The translations under genes were made by a program, and so were the position numbers. The notes beneath the pieces were generated by a model. That model did no database searches and was not told the DNA's origin. It saw only the letters and a program-made list of their open reading frames with translations. Of a stretch of DNA of 64,000 nucleotides, positions 24,991 to 37,088 are shown one piece after another (position 1 is the stretch's first letter; each line of letters starts with the position of its first letter). Source of the DNA: Podospora pseudoanserina (taxonomy: Eukaryota; Ascomycota; Sordariomycetes; Sordariales; Podosporaceae); assembly GCF_035222485.1 (NCBI RefSeq), contig NC_085923.1:3410001-3474000 (forward strand). Reading direction: 5' to 3'.

Positions 24991-26026
24991 TTTGAGGGTA
25001 GTTGTGATGAGTGGGTGATGGACGTCTCTAAGGAAATGGGAGTCGCTCGTGATGTGAATGGAAGGGTCGGAAAGGGTCGAGGATACCGGCCACAACGTGA
25101 AGAGGTCGAGGGCAAGTCGATTGTTGAAGGTCTAGAAGGTAAAGTGCCTAATTTTTGCGGCTCGTAAAGCATCAACGTTGGGACTGAGGATGTTTTTGAA
25201 GCTGTGAGATCCATCTGAGCGGCTTCAGGATGTGCGTAGAAGAAAAAAAGTCGCGGAAAGTCGCCATTCAAGTAAGATGTTGAGATTGTTGGTCGAAAGT
25301 TGCTGTTGACCAGGAGTGCGAGCGGTAGGCTTTTCGCGTCGTTCGATTCCAGTCGCCAAAGCATCTGCGACGAAGGCACTCGATGCTCTGCAGCTCAATG
25401 CCTGACGCGAAGGACAACTTGAGCAACTGATTCCAATGTCGCTAGGCCAAGTGACGCGGAGTCTCTCCTGCGTAGGTCATCGGGGCAGCGCGCGCGTCAC
25501 AGGTGAATTCACTGTTTCCGCCAGGTTCTGACGAATAAGGCAGCAATGGGATTAATTGCGGCTTTGCAACGCGACTTGAGTACTGCTTGTCCAAGAAGTG
25601 AAAACTCTGTCTTGATTTCTCTTGGATGCGGGTCTATGATATCTGAGTTTGATGGTATGCTTTCAAATTGCGTTTGAGCTTACACCCCTATGGGGATATG
25701 GCTGGCATGGGAGGCGTGGGAGGCGTGGGAGGCGTGGGAGGCTTTTGTAGAACGCCATGTGGTCAAGCCCTCGTAATCTTTTCCTGGACTCTAGTACGGT
25801 GTTCATGGTTTGATCAATACCTATCCACAAACCTCAGCAACGCAGTGAGTCACACGATGATTCCCCTGCTGTTCAAACAAGATGGGGACAGTCTTGGTTA
25901 TACACACACACAATACGCTTTCACGATAGCAGTACGGAGCTGGAAACTTTACTTCGTCATATCATTTTTTGATTGTCTGATAAAAGCTAAGCGAAATGCA
26001 GTACCCATGTGCCCAAACTCAACCCT
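24991..26026. other. Intergenic region with a short minisatellite
   Basis: Upstream region of the Cys/His-rich gene and 3' flank of the dioxygenase gene. Apart from the 9-bp tandem repeat at 25704-25742 I see nothing definite. Confidence 0.5.
25704..25742 (+). repeat. 9-bp minisatellite, about four units
   Basis: The first unit is GGCATGGGA, followed by three units of GGCGTGGGA and a partial unit. It lies in non-coding DNA. Confidence 0.85.
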
Positions 26027-27333
26027 CTACTTCCTGAGAGCCTCCCTCCTGCTAGTGCTCTGAGGGTCGTAGTAAGGCTTCTCACCCAGACTGACAGCTC
26101 TGCTCCCCTTGCGCTCGCCCAGCCTGTCCTCAAAAACATAATCGGGGGTGGCCGCGTGGTAAACACTCCTGTTGTCCCAAATGGCAACATCATTCACATC
26201 CTTCCACTTGAAGCGGACTTGCAAATCATGGTTTTCGACAATGAGCTGGACGAACCAGTCAAGGAAGTGCTTGCTCTCCTCATCAGAGAGGCCATGGATA
26301 CGCTTGACGTGGTGTCCGACAGCAAACACTGACTTCCAGCCGGTGACTGGGTTGGTGCGGATCACGGGGTGGATGGCCTCGAGGACATCGCCGACATTCT
26401 CGGGGGCGCCACGCTCGCCGGAGTAGATGCTGAAGCCGTTTCGCTTGGCGGCATCGGTGAAGAGTGGCTGGGCATAGTAGGCTGTGAGGGTATCGAGGAA
26501 GCCGCGGAGCTTGGGGGAGATTCTGTCGTAGAGCTCATAGCCAGAAGCCCAGAGGGTGTCTGTATTCATCCAGTCAGCGACATCTTTTGTGGCATCTATG
26601 CAGTCCAGAGGTTTGCTTACCACCACCGGTCTTGGGCAGCTGTGTCAGCTTGAGAAGAGCATAATCGCTGGGAATAGGCTCGAAGGTGATATCAGAGTGC
26701 CACTGGCCCTTTCCGGACTGACGATGTCTGCCACCGTTCCATGCGCTGGCGAATCGATCGGCGTAGAGCTTCTTGGCTTGCTCTGAGGAGATGACGCTGA
26801 TCTCGTCGTCCTTGCCACCATGCTCACGGGCGGCGTTGCTGATGGGATGGATGTGAAGACCGGAAGTCTCTGGTTTTCCAGAAAGCTGGCCGAGACGCTG
26901 GACCAACTCCTTTTGAAGATCGTCAGTCAAGCCCTCCTGTTTCCGAAAGAAGACAACACCACGTTGAGAGACTAATCTGGGTCAGCAACATGTTTCTCGT
27001 CGGAGTCTCATGGATAAGATGCTCACTGGTGATGGCAAGATCACGAAGCAGCTCATCCGAGTTTGGAGCACGGAGGAGCTTGACGAGGTCGACGTTGGAA
27101 TATTCCCTTCCGATCACAGGGGTAACATCGAAGGAGTCAAAGACCTCAAGGGCGCCACTGAGCTTCAAAGGCTCCTTGTGGTTCGTGTAGAGCTCTGGGA
27201 GTTCTTCCTCTTGAACTTGGACACCCTTGTCCTCGACAACCTCTGGCACTTGCTCCTTATTCTGGACTGGAATGACCTTCTCCTTGATCTCGTCCACAGT
27301 TTGTTGGACTGTATCGACTGCCGAGGGAGACAT
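26027..27333 (-). CDS. TauD/TfdA-family Fe(II)/2-oxoglutarate dioxygenase
   Basis: Three exons (27333-27027, 26971-26621, 26559-26027) give 396 residues, the usual size for fungal TauD proteins. The iron triad is visible: His194 and Asp196 in QWHSD and His354 in VYHAATPDY. Arg373 (GSRAV) fits the 2-oxoglutarate anchor, and PKTGGDTLWA is a family hallmark. Such enzymes oxidise taurine, sulfonates or other small acids with release of succinate and CO2; related fungal genes serve sulfur scavenging. The substrate is inferred only at family level. The first 60 residues are charged and probably flexible. A TATAAAG box lies about 100 bp upstream. Confidence 0.92.
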
Positions 27334-27430
27334 GATGAAGTGCGAGGTGCGTGGAGATTGATCAAGTTGAAACTTTGTGATGTGAAGCTTTGGGTTTGTT
27401 GGTGGATGGCAATCAGACGGATTAACTGCT

Positions 27431-27440
27431 GTCTTTATAG
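27431..27440 (-). promoter_or_regulatory. Putative TATA box of the TauD-type gene
   Basis: On the minus strand CTATAAAGAC lies about 100 bp upstream of the start codon. Supported by position and sequence only. Confidence 0.4.
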
Positions 27441-30350
27441 ATGGACAGCATCCCATGGCTTCGAATACATCATAATGGCGTCAAAGAGACTCCTCTTCAC
27501 GAGTCATCTTTATCTCCGAGATGGCACACTCGCAGAGCACGCCAGCCTGCGATATCACTCTGAAGACGTCCCTCTATCTGACACGGACCAATCGCATGTT
27601 GAGAAGGGCCTCGCCCACCACTTCCTGACTGTATTCCTGGCTCTTAGTGGTCAAGCTCCTCAAAAATGCATGGTGTAAGACGCTTGCTCTCTGACGTGCG
27701 GCAGAGTATGCTGGCACGGCGGCGACATGGTAATCGTGTGCGAATTTCCGCGCTGCTGGGACCGTACTGCGTATACTCCGTAGCATCAAGGCGTGCTTTC
27801 CCCCCCCCCGTCCGTCTACCTTATATCGGCAGCATTGTTAGGGTTTGCCGAGGTGCCAATTGGCTGAACGTTGACTTTGGAGGTGTTGCGCAATGCTTGG
27901 AAATGATGGCGTCGTCCGGGAATGCTGCCAAGGCTGTTAACTCCGTCGCCTTCCCCAACTGCCGGAGTCGTTTTGTTGAACGAAGATGGCAACAGGCGGG
28001 CCGTGGTCGGTCCCGACTATGCGGGCGGCATGTTTTCGGTACTCGGCGGGCGGATCTGGTCGATTACGGCAACGACGACGGGGCGCAGAGGCTCGAATCT
28101 GCCACTCGGCAATAAAGGCTTTCGAGACGGCATCGAAAGACTTTGTTGCCAGCCATGTTCAGCCGTCTTGTAAGAGGGCGAGATAGGTCGAGGGTCTGGC
28201 GGATGGGAATGCTTGAAAATCCAATGCTGGACCATAATCTCAGTGTCAGTCCATTAGAGTGGAAAGTCGGTGGTCTGCAGCTCGAGACTTACCAGCAATC
28301 ATCAAGACTTCACAGAAACACAAAGTTGGCCCTTCACCTCTCGGGATTGAGAAAACAGCTTGCCGGAATTGCTGCCTGGCTCTTGTCAACTGAGGAACGA
28401 ACACCCCACCTATTCTGCCTTTTCATCAGCCTGACAGCCATTCAGCCCGACACTCTCTGATCTAGGTAGGTATTTCCAATGTCCCCAAGACGGATGGATC
28501 GGCAGTATGCACTCGATAAATGAATTGATCTCTGACAGCTGCGCCATCCCCCACAGCTGCATCTTCCCCACCGAGTGCCCCTCGAACACTGCTAGCTCGT
28601 CCCGCTCCACCACCACGCAGTGATGCCAAGGATCATCACACAAACAACGCGGCATCAGTCCTCGCCAACCGATAAGTATACCGTCATGGTCATTCTCCCA
28701 CGTAAGATTTACAAACCTTAAAAGACCACCTGGTTCTTCTAGATTGGTTTACCTCAGACTGGCAACAGACCGTGTAGATCAAAAACCACCATATTTTTAG
28801 CACAGACATCTCCTGATCTTCATCAACAACCACCCGCGCCGCAAAGCGTCGTGTAACTTACAGAAACGGGCCACGAGAGGCAACTGCTCACGCGAGACAT
28901 TCCTCGTCCAAGCCCGCGCTGCAACGGGGTCTCGAGTCTCTTGGCCATCAAGACCATCAACTACCCCGTTTCAACGACATTGATATGTACACTGCAGCGA
29001 TCCTAGACCAAGCGTCAAAGTTGCAGCAAATGTCACGCTCCTTTGCCGGCGGCACCTTAGATCCACTTGCCATGTCTCTTTTCTGACCGTCTCGTCGCAG
29101 TGAAACAAAGCACCGAGCCTCATCACCGCTCCCGTGGACGCGTACAAGACGGGCCTGGAAAACGGTTTGGGGTTTGTCGGTAATAAAACGACCACACTCC
29201 GCTTCGACTTGCCTCGTCGGCTCCAGCTCCCCCTCGCTATATGCGCCGCAATTGGCGGGCTCGGGCCGCCAACGTCAACCTCTGGTGGATTCCAGGAACA
29301 AGCCGAAAGCAACTCTCCTGTTGGCGCTGCCTCTTTTTGGCTGGTGTTATCAGGAGTACTGGACGCTAAACAGTCGGCTGGCACCTCCTCAAACACCCAG
29401 ATCTTCACCAAAGTCACCGGCCAATGTTCCACACTGCTCCTATTCATCTCTTGCTCCTTTTCCCAAGAGGCGACCGATTGCCAGCAGATTTGATTTGTTG
29501 ATGGTTGATGTCGGTGACAGACTGGGAACCCATGATGGTTGGCCCACGGACATTTTCTGCCGGCAACCAACCCCCGGTCGATTCTGCAACCTCACGGGGA
29601 TTTTCTGTTTCACATTACAAAATGCCCCCACGAACAAGCAATTCTGCCGAGGAAAATCCAGATACGTTTTGAGCTTGATGCTGTTTGGCAGTCGTGGCAG
29701 TCTTGGACTCTCCAATTTGCCCGTCACCAGAGGACATGTCTTGGCGCGTCATCCCACGACCTCCCGCCGTAAGGTCTGACAGCCCCGAGCAGATGTCGGA
29801 TGAACAGGCAACGATTTGAGATGAACAAGTCTAGCCACGGCCAAGTTTCTCAAGTTTTTGGCCCCAAAATGAGTGGTGGCTGGCCAGAAATTCAGGCCTG
29901 TTGTTGATTGTAGTTGATGAAGCTCGTCGGCGCGGCAAGACGCCTCATCCCTTGGCCAGTGAGGTTCCCCAGACTTGGCCTGAGCGCCAAGGGGCCAGAA
30001 CCCCAAACACGCTGGCAGGGTTCTTCGTCACTGCACCTTGACCCCTTTTCTTGGCGCCAAAGGTTGTCATCCGAACGCCCCCCACATGTGTTCCGTGAGG
30101 CCCCTTCTCCCTGTCGGCTGGTAAAACAATCATGAAGCTTCTTTGTCCCTCGACAACCGGCGATAAACGAGGTAGCAGCAACAGACGCTACCCTGTGATC
30201 TAGTTCTGCTCCGTCTGCCGCCCTGGCCCTGCTCCACCGACGGAGGAGCATCCGGACCGACTGCCACCACCTTTAAGACAAGGGTCTTATCATTTTTCAC
30301 CTCAGGGCCAAGGCTCAAACACTGGAGGTTGCGACTGCAGAATGATCGGC

Positions 30351-30466
30351 CCCTTTAACCGCATATAACGCCAACCACTTGGCAGCTACCTCGACAGAGG
30401 CAGTGAGGAAACAGAATGACACAGCAGGTTGTCTGCCCAGAGTTGGCGTTATATGCGGTTAAAGGG
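30351..30466. repeat. Perfect 25-bp inverted repeat, 66-bp spacer
   Basis: 30351-30375 (starting CCCTTTAACCGCATATAACG) is the exact reverse complement of 30442-30466. The arms do not extend further and I see no target-site duplication. It may be a MITE-like remnant, a transcribed hairpin or a pair of opposed regulatory sites about 340 bp upstream of the carbonic anhydrase start. Confidence 0.85.
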
Positions 30467-30808
30467 TCTACTACCCGCCGAGACCCCGTAACCTGGTCCC
30501 AAGAGCGAAAAATACAAAGATCCACGCCCCTCCCGCCTGGAAGCGTGGCTTGTCATCGTACGATCTACTATTCCCTTCTCTTGTCTTGTACATTTCCTGT
30601 TTTTTTCTTCTGTTTTTTTCTGGTTCCGCTATCGAGGTCTGCGACCCTGTTTTCTTCTCTTCACTTCTGTTGTGTAATACTTTTATACATTGTTATCCAC
30701 TTTCTGTGTACCTTCTCTAGTCTTATATTCCCTTTCTGTCCTCCTCGACCTGTCTCTTCTCTCTTCACTTTCTCCTGTGTGTCTCTCTGCCCTCACATAT
30801 AATCCAAC

Positions 30809-31900
30809 ATGGGCAAGCTTTCTCAAATCCTCTTCCTTACGGCCTCGGCGGGGCGGGTCTTCGCCTCTTGCGCCTATGGAACACACCTGATGCCCAGAGC
30901 GGAGGAGGGTGAAGCTGTTCCAGTGGCTACCTTTGGGTATACTGGCATCACCGTAAGACACTCACATTTTGGAGGTGAGGAACCCGAGCTGACACACATA
31001 TCAGGGCCCTCACAACTGGGCTGCCCTTGACAGCCCCGCGAACAATGTCTGCGCCACGGGCACCACCCAATCGCCTATCGACATGGTGGACAGCGTCTTT
31101 GAGTTGATCGATGCCTCAGCCCTCTCAATAGAAGTCAACGACATGCCAGAGGGTGCCGACTTTGAGAACCTCGGGTCTACAGTCGAGGTCATCACCCAGG
31201 GTGGCACACTCTCTTTCGACAACAAGACCTTTGAGCTGCAGCAATTCCACTTCCATCTTCCCAGCGAGCATCTGGACAACGGCACCAGTCAAGCCAGTAA
31301 GTTTTTTTTTCCCTTCTTTGTGCCGCGCAACATCCGTGTAACCGTTGCTGACATGACGCGATAGTGGAAATGCACATGGTCTGGCAATCCGCCGAGGGAG
31401 AGATCGCCGTCGTTGGCGCCTACATCAACATCGCTACCGGGGCGGTCGCCTCGGCCTCGGTCAAGCGGGGCCTCAACACCCGCAGCCGCCTCTTCCAGAG
31501 ACAAGCCGAAGCCAACGAGACTGCCCCCGTCGCCGGCACCGATGCCCCTACCGTCCTCCTCGAGACCATCTTCAGCGTCGTCGACCAGATCTCCACCCCC
31601 GGCACCAAGGTCAAGACTCCCCCTCTCGTCATGTCCGAGGTGGTTGACCTCCTCAAGGCCGGCCAGTTCCAGGCTTACAGCGGATCCCTCACCACCCCTC
31701 CGTGCAGCGAGGGCGTCAACTGGAGGGTGTCCACCTCCAAGCTGAGCATCTCGCCTTCCTCCTTCATCAAGGCTCGGGACGTCATCGGGTTCAACTCGCG
31801 CTTCCCTCAGAACACGCCCGGCCAGCCGAACATCCTCATGATCTCTGCTTTGGGGGCCGCCGCCGCCGCGGTCTCGGCTGTCGGTGCGGGTGCTGCTTAA
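30809..31900 (+). CDS. Secreted alpha-carbonic anhydrase, probably GPI-anchored
   Basis: Three exons (30809-30952, 31005-31296, 31365-31900) give 323 residues. A signal peptide (about 1-20) is followed by the alpha-CA domain. Zinc ligands are His130 and His132 in FHFHLPSEH and His149 in MEMHMVW, the last restored by splicing. The conserved SLTTPPCSEG segment is present; its Cys probably pairs with Cys64. It interconverts CO2 and bicarbonate outside the cell. The protein ends in a hydrophobic Ala-rich tail (about the last 20 residues) with no charged end, as in GPI-anchored proteins, so attachment to membrane or wall is likely. An insert rich in Arg and Ala lies between the third His and the TTPPC motif, as in some fungal members. 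Confidence 0.93.
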
Positions 31901-34900
31901 CGTTCATGACGGGTCACGATTTTGTTTTGGGTACAGGTTTTTGGGCGGTTTGGAGCGGCTATTGTTTTGTATCAAAGATGGGAGCACAGGGGTAGAGTGG
32001 AAAGGGTCCAAAATAGATGAGACGGTGTTATTTTTGGGAGTTTTCTTTTTTTTTTTTCTATCATGCCGTCCCAAATGTGTTTTGGTGAAATGTGATGCTG
32101 TGTAACCTGTCCTGTGTCAATCTTCCAGGAGAGTTCACTCCGTGCGGATAATGTGTCAAAATCCCCGACACATGACACACGAACTACTTACCCGGCAGAC
32201 AGCTTCTAGACCGACAGCGATTGTTACACGGTCGTCAAGAGAGAAGCAGTCACATGTCGAGCTTCCCCATTCGATTACATGATGGCGCGCATGGCCCGCA
32301 ATGCATGATCGTAACGTTTGGCAGCAGCAGCGTGTGCACAAGACATTTTCGTTCTGCCGTGCCCATCTACTGGCAGAGCCATGTCATGACAAGCTGTCAG
32401 GGTGGCAGTTGGACGCCACCACGAAAACCATGTGACAAGGGTTGGCAGGCACACCCGGCTCGGCGGGCTGGGCACCGAGCACTGCCGAATGGTGGGGCGC
32501 CGTTGCCCCGAGCCAAGATCTTGGGTCCGGTATTGCTTCAAGCCACCCTCGACCAGCGTCCCGGATGGCAGCAAAGAAGTCTGGACCTGCTGGGAAGGTG
32601 ACGCCGAGGACGAGAAATAAGTTGATAGGTAAGTATAGCGAGACTCCGGTCAACGGTATATGCAATATACTGAAAACACGATATTAATATGGGCGCATGA
32701 AGATATATCACGCAAGCAGCAGCGTTGCTGCCCAAAAGTTGGCTCGCTTGCCAGCACAATATGTACTCTTTCCTCACTGCGCGCCGTCCACCAGCCCCCT
32801 TCTTTCTCTGGTGGACCGGTCCTGCCTGTCGCATTCTCTACGAAATCCCCCCATCTTTACGTGTCAATCATCCATTCCCCGACTCTTTCCTCTTCCCAAA
32901 ATCCCATGTCCGCCGCCCTCCCCCTTCCCCGCGCAACCCCGCAACCCCGCCGAACAAAAGCGGAGCACGGAAGGCGGAACTTGCGGGGAGCCGCACTGCC
33001 GGACCCCACTAGGCGCTCCGCTTTCCACAGTCATCACCGCAATCCCGCCACCGCCTGAAAAAGCCACGATCATCGCTGTTATCTTTTCAACGCCTTTACT
33101 CTGTTTCTTTTTCGTCTGATGAAACGACCATGACCACGTATACTATGTCAAACTGTGGATAATATGCACATAACCAAGAGAGCAAACGATGGGAGTCGAC
33201 GCAGTGAAACTGTGATCCGAACACGTAAATAATCCGAGCCGTAAAAATCCCAACCCGTAAAAATTGCGAACTCGAACTTTTCGGGAACGTTTGTGGATGT
33301 CTGCATGGGTTATCGCTGGCTGATTCAACTCCTTCGGTAAGTACATATCGCGGAGGCGGATGTCTCTCCCGTTGCGAGGGGTTGACCCCGCTCGGCTGGT
33401 TGGCAAGGATGAAGGGCGGCCGTGAGATCGGGCTGGGATTTGTGACGATGGTCGGGGAGCATGAGACTGGATTTTCTTTGGGTCGGCTCCGGGAATGTTG
33501 GGATCGGGATGTGGGAAGGTGAAGTTTGTATCGAGGGAAAGCCGAGCCGATCAGGGTTGGCCGGTGGTCGGGCCGGCCGTCGAACTCGGTGTGGTGGCTG
33601 GCGGGCCGCTGGTGCTGGCGGTGCGGCGTGGAAGAGGAAGAATCCTCACGCTCGGAAACTGGAACCGAAGATGGAAGAGGAAGCAAGAATCGTACGATGA
33701 AGGATTGGGATATGTGTGGTGGGTGGTTGCGGCCCGGACAGGCGTGAGTGTGGCGTAGACGGTCTCGAGTCACGCTCATCGAGTTTGAGAGAGAGACGTT
33801 CTACAAAGACAATTTTGAAGTATAAAGTTACCTCAGTGAATAGATGAAAGTAGAAGAATTGTTTTTGAGGATTTGTTGAACAAGAGATGTTTCTATTTGC
33901 TGAAGGAAAGTGCGGTACCTGACTTCCCTTAGGTACCTGACCCATCACGGCAACTAGAGGAAGTGCTACCCTAGAGCCCCTGAAGAATTTCCGTTCACCT
34001 TTTTATCTAACTCATTACTTGCTGGGGTAAAATGATATCCTTAAAAGTACCGCTAACAAGAAACGTGCTTGCTTATTTATCTCCTATGTCACGGTAAATA
34101 CCTAGGTCGGTTTCTTGTTTGTGATTTCATGTTTGTATATCTTACATTCAAGTTCTTTCCTTTGTGCCATCGTACCTAACTGTTATCGATATCTTGAACT
34201 GTTTCTAAGAATCAGATGGGAGTTCCTGATAACTCTTGGTCACGAACCAGCCATGCCTTATGCACTCAAGCAGCCTGCCGCTGCCGCTATAATCGGGCCA
34301 CTAAACTTTGGTTCTTAGACTCCTGTACACAGACGCCAAACAGTTTTGAGTTCTTTGTCAAGCCAAGAATGAGGAGTAAGGTTTCATCAGAGTTCCTAGG
34401 CCTCTATTTCTAGCATCCGAAGGATCGAGTTTCAATGAAACAGGTCCGGAAATGCACAGAAGCTCGGAAGCAACGCCTCGGGCTTTGCCAAGAAGCCATT
34501 CCCAGAACAAGTATCCCGAGGCTCTCCGCCCAGGGACTAGACAAAGCCGTGGATGAGACATACAGCTTTTTGAACAATGTGCTCCGGGCCCTTAGCCGAG
34601 ACTGGTCCCAAGAGAAGCGCCAAGGGCGCCACACTTCTGACGGGTGTCACTGGACGGTAGGTGCAGATCCAAGTATTTCATGATGTATGGGTGAGGAGGC
34701 GCTTTGTCTTATATGTATGGGGAATGGAAATCCTGCCGAACATGGTGATAGACCTGACTCACAACGACTTGACCCCGTGAGGCGGAAGCTCAGCTTTTCC
34801 ATCATTCACAGTCTCAGATGTCTGCACCATCGTCCATCGTCTAGGGCGCTTGCCTACATGCTGTAAGGGTAAAAAGGGCGTAGAGATAGTTACATGAACC

Positions 34901-36805
34901 GATCTAGCCGACCACAACTCTTGGGAGCCTCCCGCCACACTCTATATCATTGTTCCATGACCGATGTTACCTCATTGCTGAACATGACATCACAGTGGTC
35001 GACATTTGAGGAGAATTCCCCGTCGGTTGGACCCGTAGTGTCCGTTTGCGCTTGGAGCGTCCTCAGGGGTACTAGAATAGGCGCGTGCAGCAAACATGAA
35101 GCGATTACGTAGGGTAGTACGAGGTGGCTCCGAAGGATTGCCAAGTCAACGACGTGCGTTGATCTATCGATAAATCAAGTCGGTGTAAAGATTGTGGTCA
35201 GTTCATGATGGTGAAGTTTGGTACAGGCACAAGGGTAACCGCGGAACCTCGAAGTTGCCTGCCACGGCAATAATGTTTGGGCATCAAGACGTCGCCTGAT
35301 GCTTTTCTTGGCGGCTAAGATGCCGTGTCTACACGCAGCAAAGCCCGGATGCCAGACCGGATATGATGCTCCATTGGGTATTGGCACACGTGGGAGGAGA
35401 CAGTTTTCTCAATGGTCTTGATCTGGAAAAGGGTAGTAGCCAAATCTCAAGCTGTGAAGGGCGTCTACAGCCGCGAGAAGCGTCGAAAAGGCCTGCCCAC
35501 CGACCGGATAGGTAATGTAGGTACCCTTGGCCAGCTTTTCTGTGGAAGCCCAACATATCACGATTTCTCATAAAACCGGTCTGTCTTGCTTGTCAAGTCG
35601 ATCAGAAGCCCGGTCTGGGTTCAAGACGTCTCGGCAATGTGGGAAGGCAGCCTGTCACTGGCGGCACAGGTCACACCATGTCTGAGTCAATTTCTGGATG
35701 GTAGGCAATCTTTCTGACCACTGGCAGCTAGCTAGCTAACGAGCCAAATGCAAGCCATCGCGCGGCGGCCCGGCTCACTCCCGAAACCCTAGAAAGGCCT
35801 AAGGATCAGGGCCCGCATGGTGATAGCAGGCGCAGGGTTGGATCGCTTGTTGACGGTCTTGGCAGTCAAGTCTGCGATGCTGTATGGTGGGATGATGACG
35901 AACGGGAGGGGAAGAGAAGAGGGGCCCAGAGGGGTCTGGACGGTGTGTGGAAGGGCGGGAGTTGTGACGGGAAGTGGTGGAGGTGCCAAAAATGCCAAAA
36001 ATTTGCCAGCCCTGACCTGGACAGACCCAAGTACCGGCGGCCCAATCGACCAGAGAAGAGCTGTGATGCTGCAGCGCACTACCTACGTGCAGCGTGGCAT
36101 CTCACCAGATGGGCAACCCGGACGCAACTCATTGGAGTCTACCATCTTCCACCCCCACCGGCCACCTCACGCTTTTCCTTTCTTTCTCATCGAGATGCAA
36201 GCTTTTCACACCGGTGTGGGACTGATGTGACTCTCTCGACGCACCTGGTCATTTATTACCGCAACAGGTCAAGAAACATCGTCAACCATCTTCAAGTTTT
36301 GGTGTGAGGATATGTCTTATCTCACACACTGCCGATGGCACAGACCTCATCCAGGCACGCAAGATGGCTTTGTCTAACCATGCCATGGCCCTGACTGGAG
36401 CTTGGCTGCTAGTCCTCAGTCTTGCCCACACACCCACAAAGCCCAACCCTCCAATGACAGACCCGGAGCTCCTTGAGCCCAACCAACAGAGATCTCACGA
36501 TGGCTCTTGACTGACCCTGGGCTCCATGACTCGGCTGTCTCAACTTCTGGCAATTTTGGAAAACCCATTCTTCTCTCGGGCCAAAGGCAGAGGAGAAAGT
36601 CAGAAGCAATGACTTGCCTGATCTTTCAGATGTCTATAAAAATGCACACAGAGCCCATCTCGACAAGTGCACATTTTGCTGTTCTTGTGTAACAAACACC
36701 AAACACTTGTTCCCACCACACGATCACCTACCACCTGCTTTCTCACGTCAGATCCCAAATCTCAAGCCAAACATTCACCAGCTACCAACAACTCCTTGGC
36801 TCATC
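31901..36805. other. Long gene-poor region
   Basis: 4.9 kb with no gene I can support. The longest open frame (33096-33779, minus) is low in complexity (Ser, Pro, Arg, His), with no domain. Several AGGTACCT-type words occur (33911-33940, 34110, 35510). Part may be long 5' sequence of the mini-protein gene. Confidence 0.5.
36635..36641 (+). promoter_or_regulatory. Putative TATA box of the mini-protein gene
   Basis: TATAAAA about 165 bp upstream of the start codon at 36806. Supported by sequence and distance only. Confidence 0.4.
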
Positions 36806-37088
36806 ATGTTGCCCCTCCAGTTCTCGCCTATTCTCTCTGACCAAGACTTTATGTTTGGTCCTGGCCCCCTCAGCTCCCAAGGGGAAGGCATCAGAACTCT
36901 ACCGGTAAGTCTGGCAACGAAGGAACAACCAACATCTAAAACTAACGCGACATCAGATTCCAGGAGTTCTTTGTCCAACATGCGCCGCCAACGGCAGCGA
37001 GGTCTGGGTCATCCCGGGGCGGCAGTGCGGCTACTGCCGCACCCCTGCCCCTGATGAAGATTCCTGCGATGGTGACCACGACCATTGA
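36806..37088 (+). CDS. 76-residue zinc-ribbon-like mini-protein (CX2CX14CX2C)
   Basis: Two exons (36806-36904, 36957-37088) joined across a 52-bp intron with GTAAGT, a CTAAC branch site and a CATCAG end. Exon 1 gives 33 residues (MLPLQFSPILSDQDF..., no signal peptide). Exon 2 carries CPTC, 14 residues, then CGYC, a spacing typical of zinc ribbons or rubredoxin-like knuckles, and ends in an Asp/His-rich tail (DGDHDH) that could add metal ligands. Neither exon alone forms a credible frame; the metal site appears only after splicing, which supports the model. Function unknown; metal binding is inferred. Confidence 0.7.

Larger units (their letters stand above)
27334..30808. other. Gene-poor stretch with a 25-bp inverted repeat
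   Basis: 3.5 kb between divergent genes. Open frames are fragmentary with no domain or splice logic (for example 28971-29570 minus and 29174-29779 plus). The one clear structure is the inverted repeat at 30351-30466. Pyrimidine-rich sequence directly upstream of 30809 is typical of a fungal 5' UTR. Confidence 0.5.

Noticed and set aside
28971-29779. Overlapping frames of about 200 codons on both strands
   Set aside because: Mutual shadows with no motif, signal or intron structure.
33096-33779. 227-codon minus-strand open frame starting with ATG
   Set aside because: Low-complexity Ser/Pro/Arg/His composition, no domain, no splice logic; looks like chance in GC-rich DNA.
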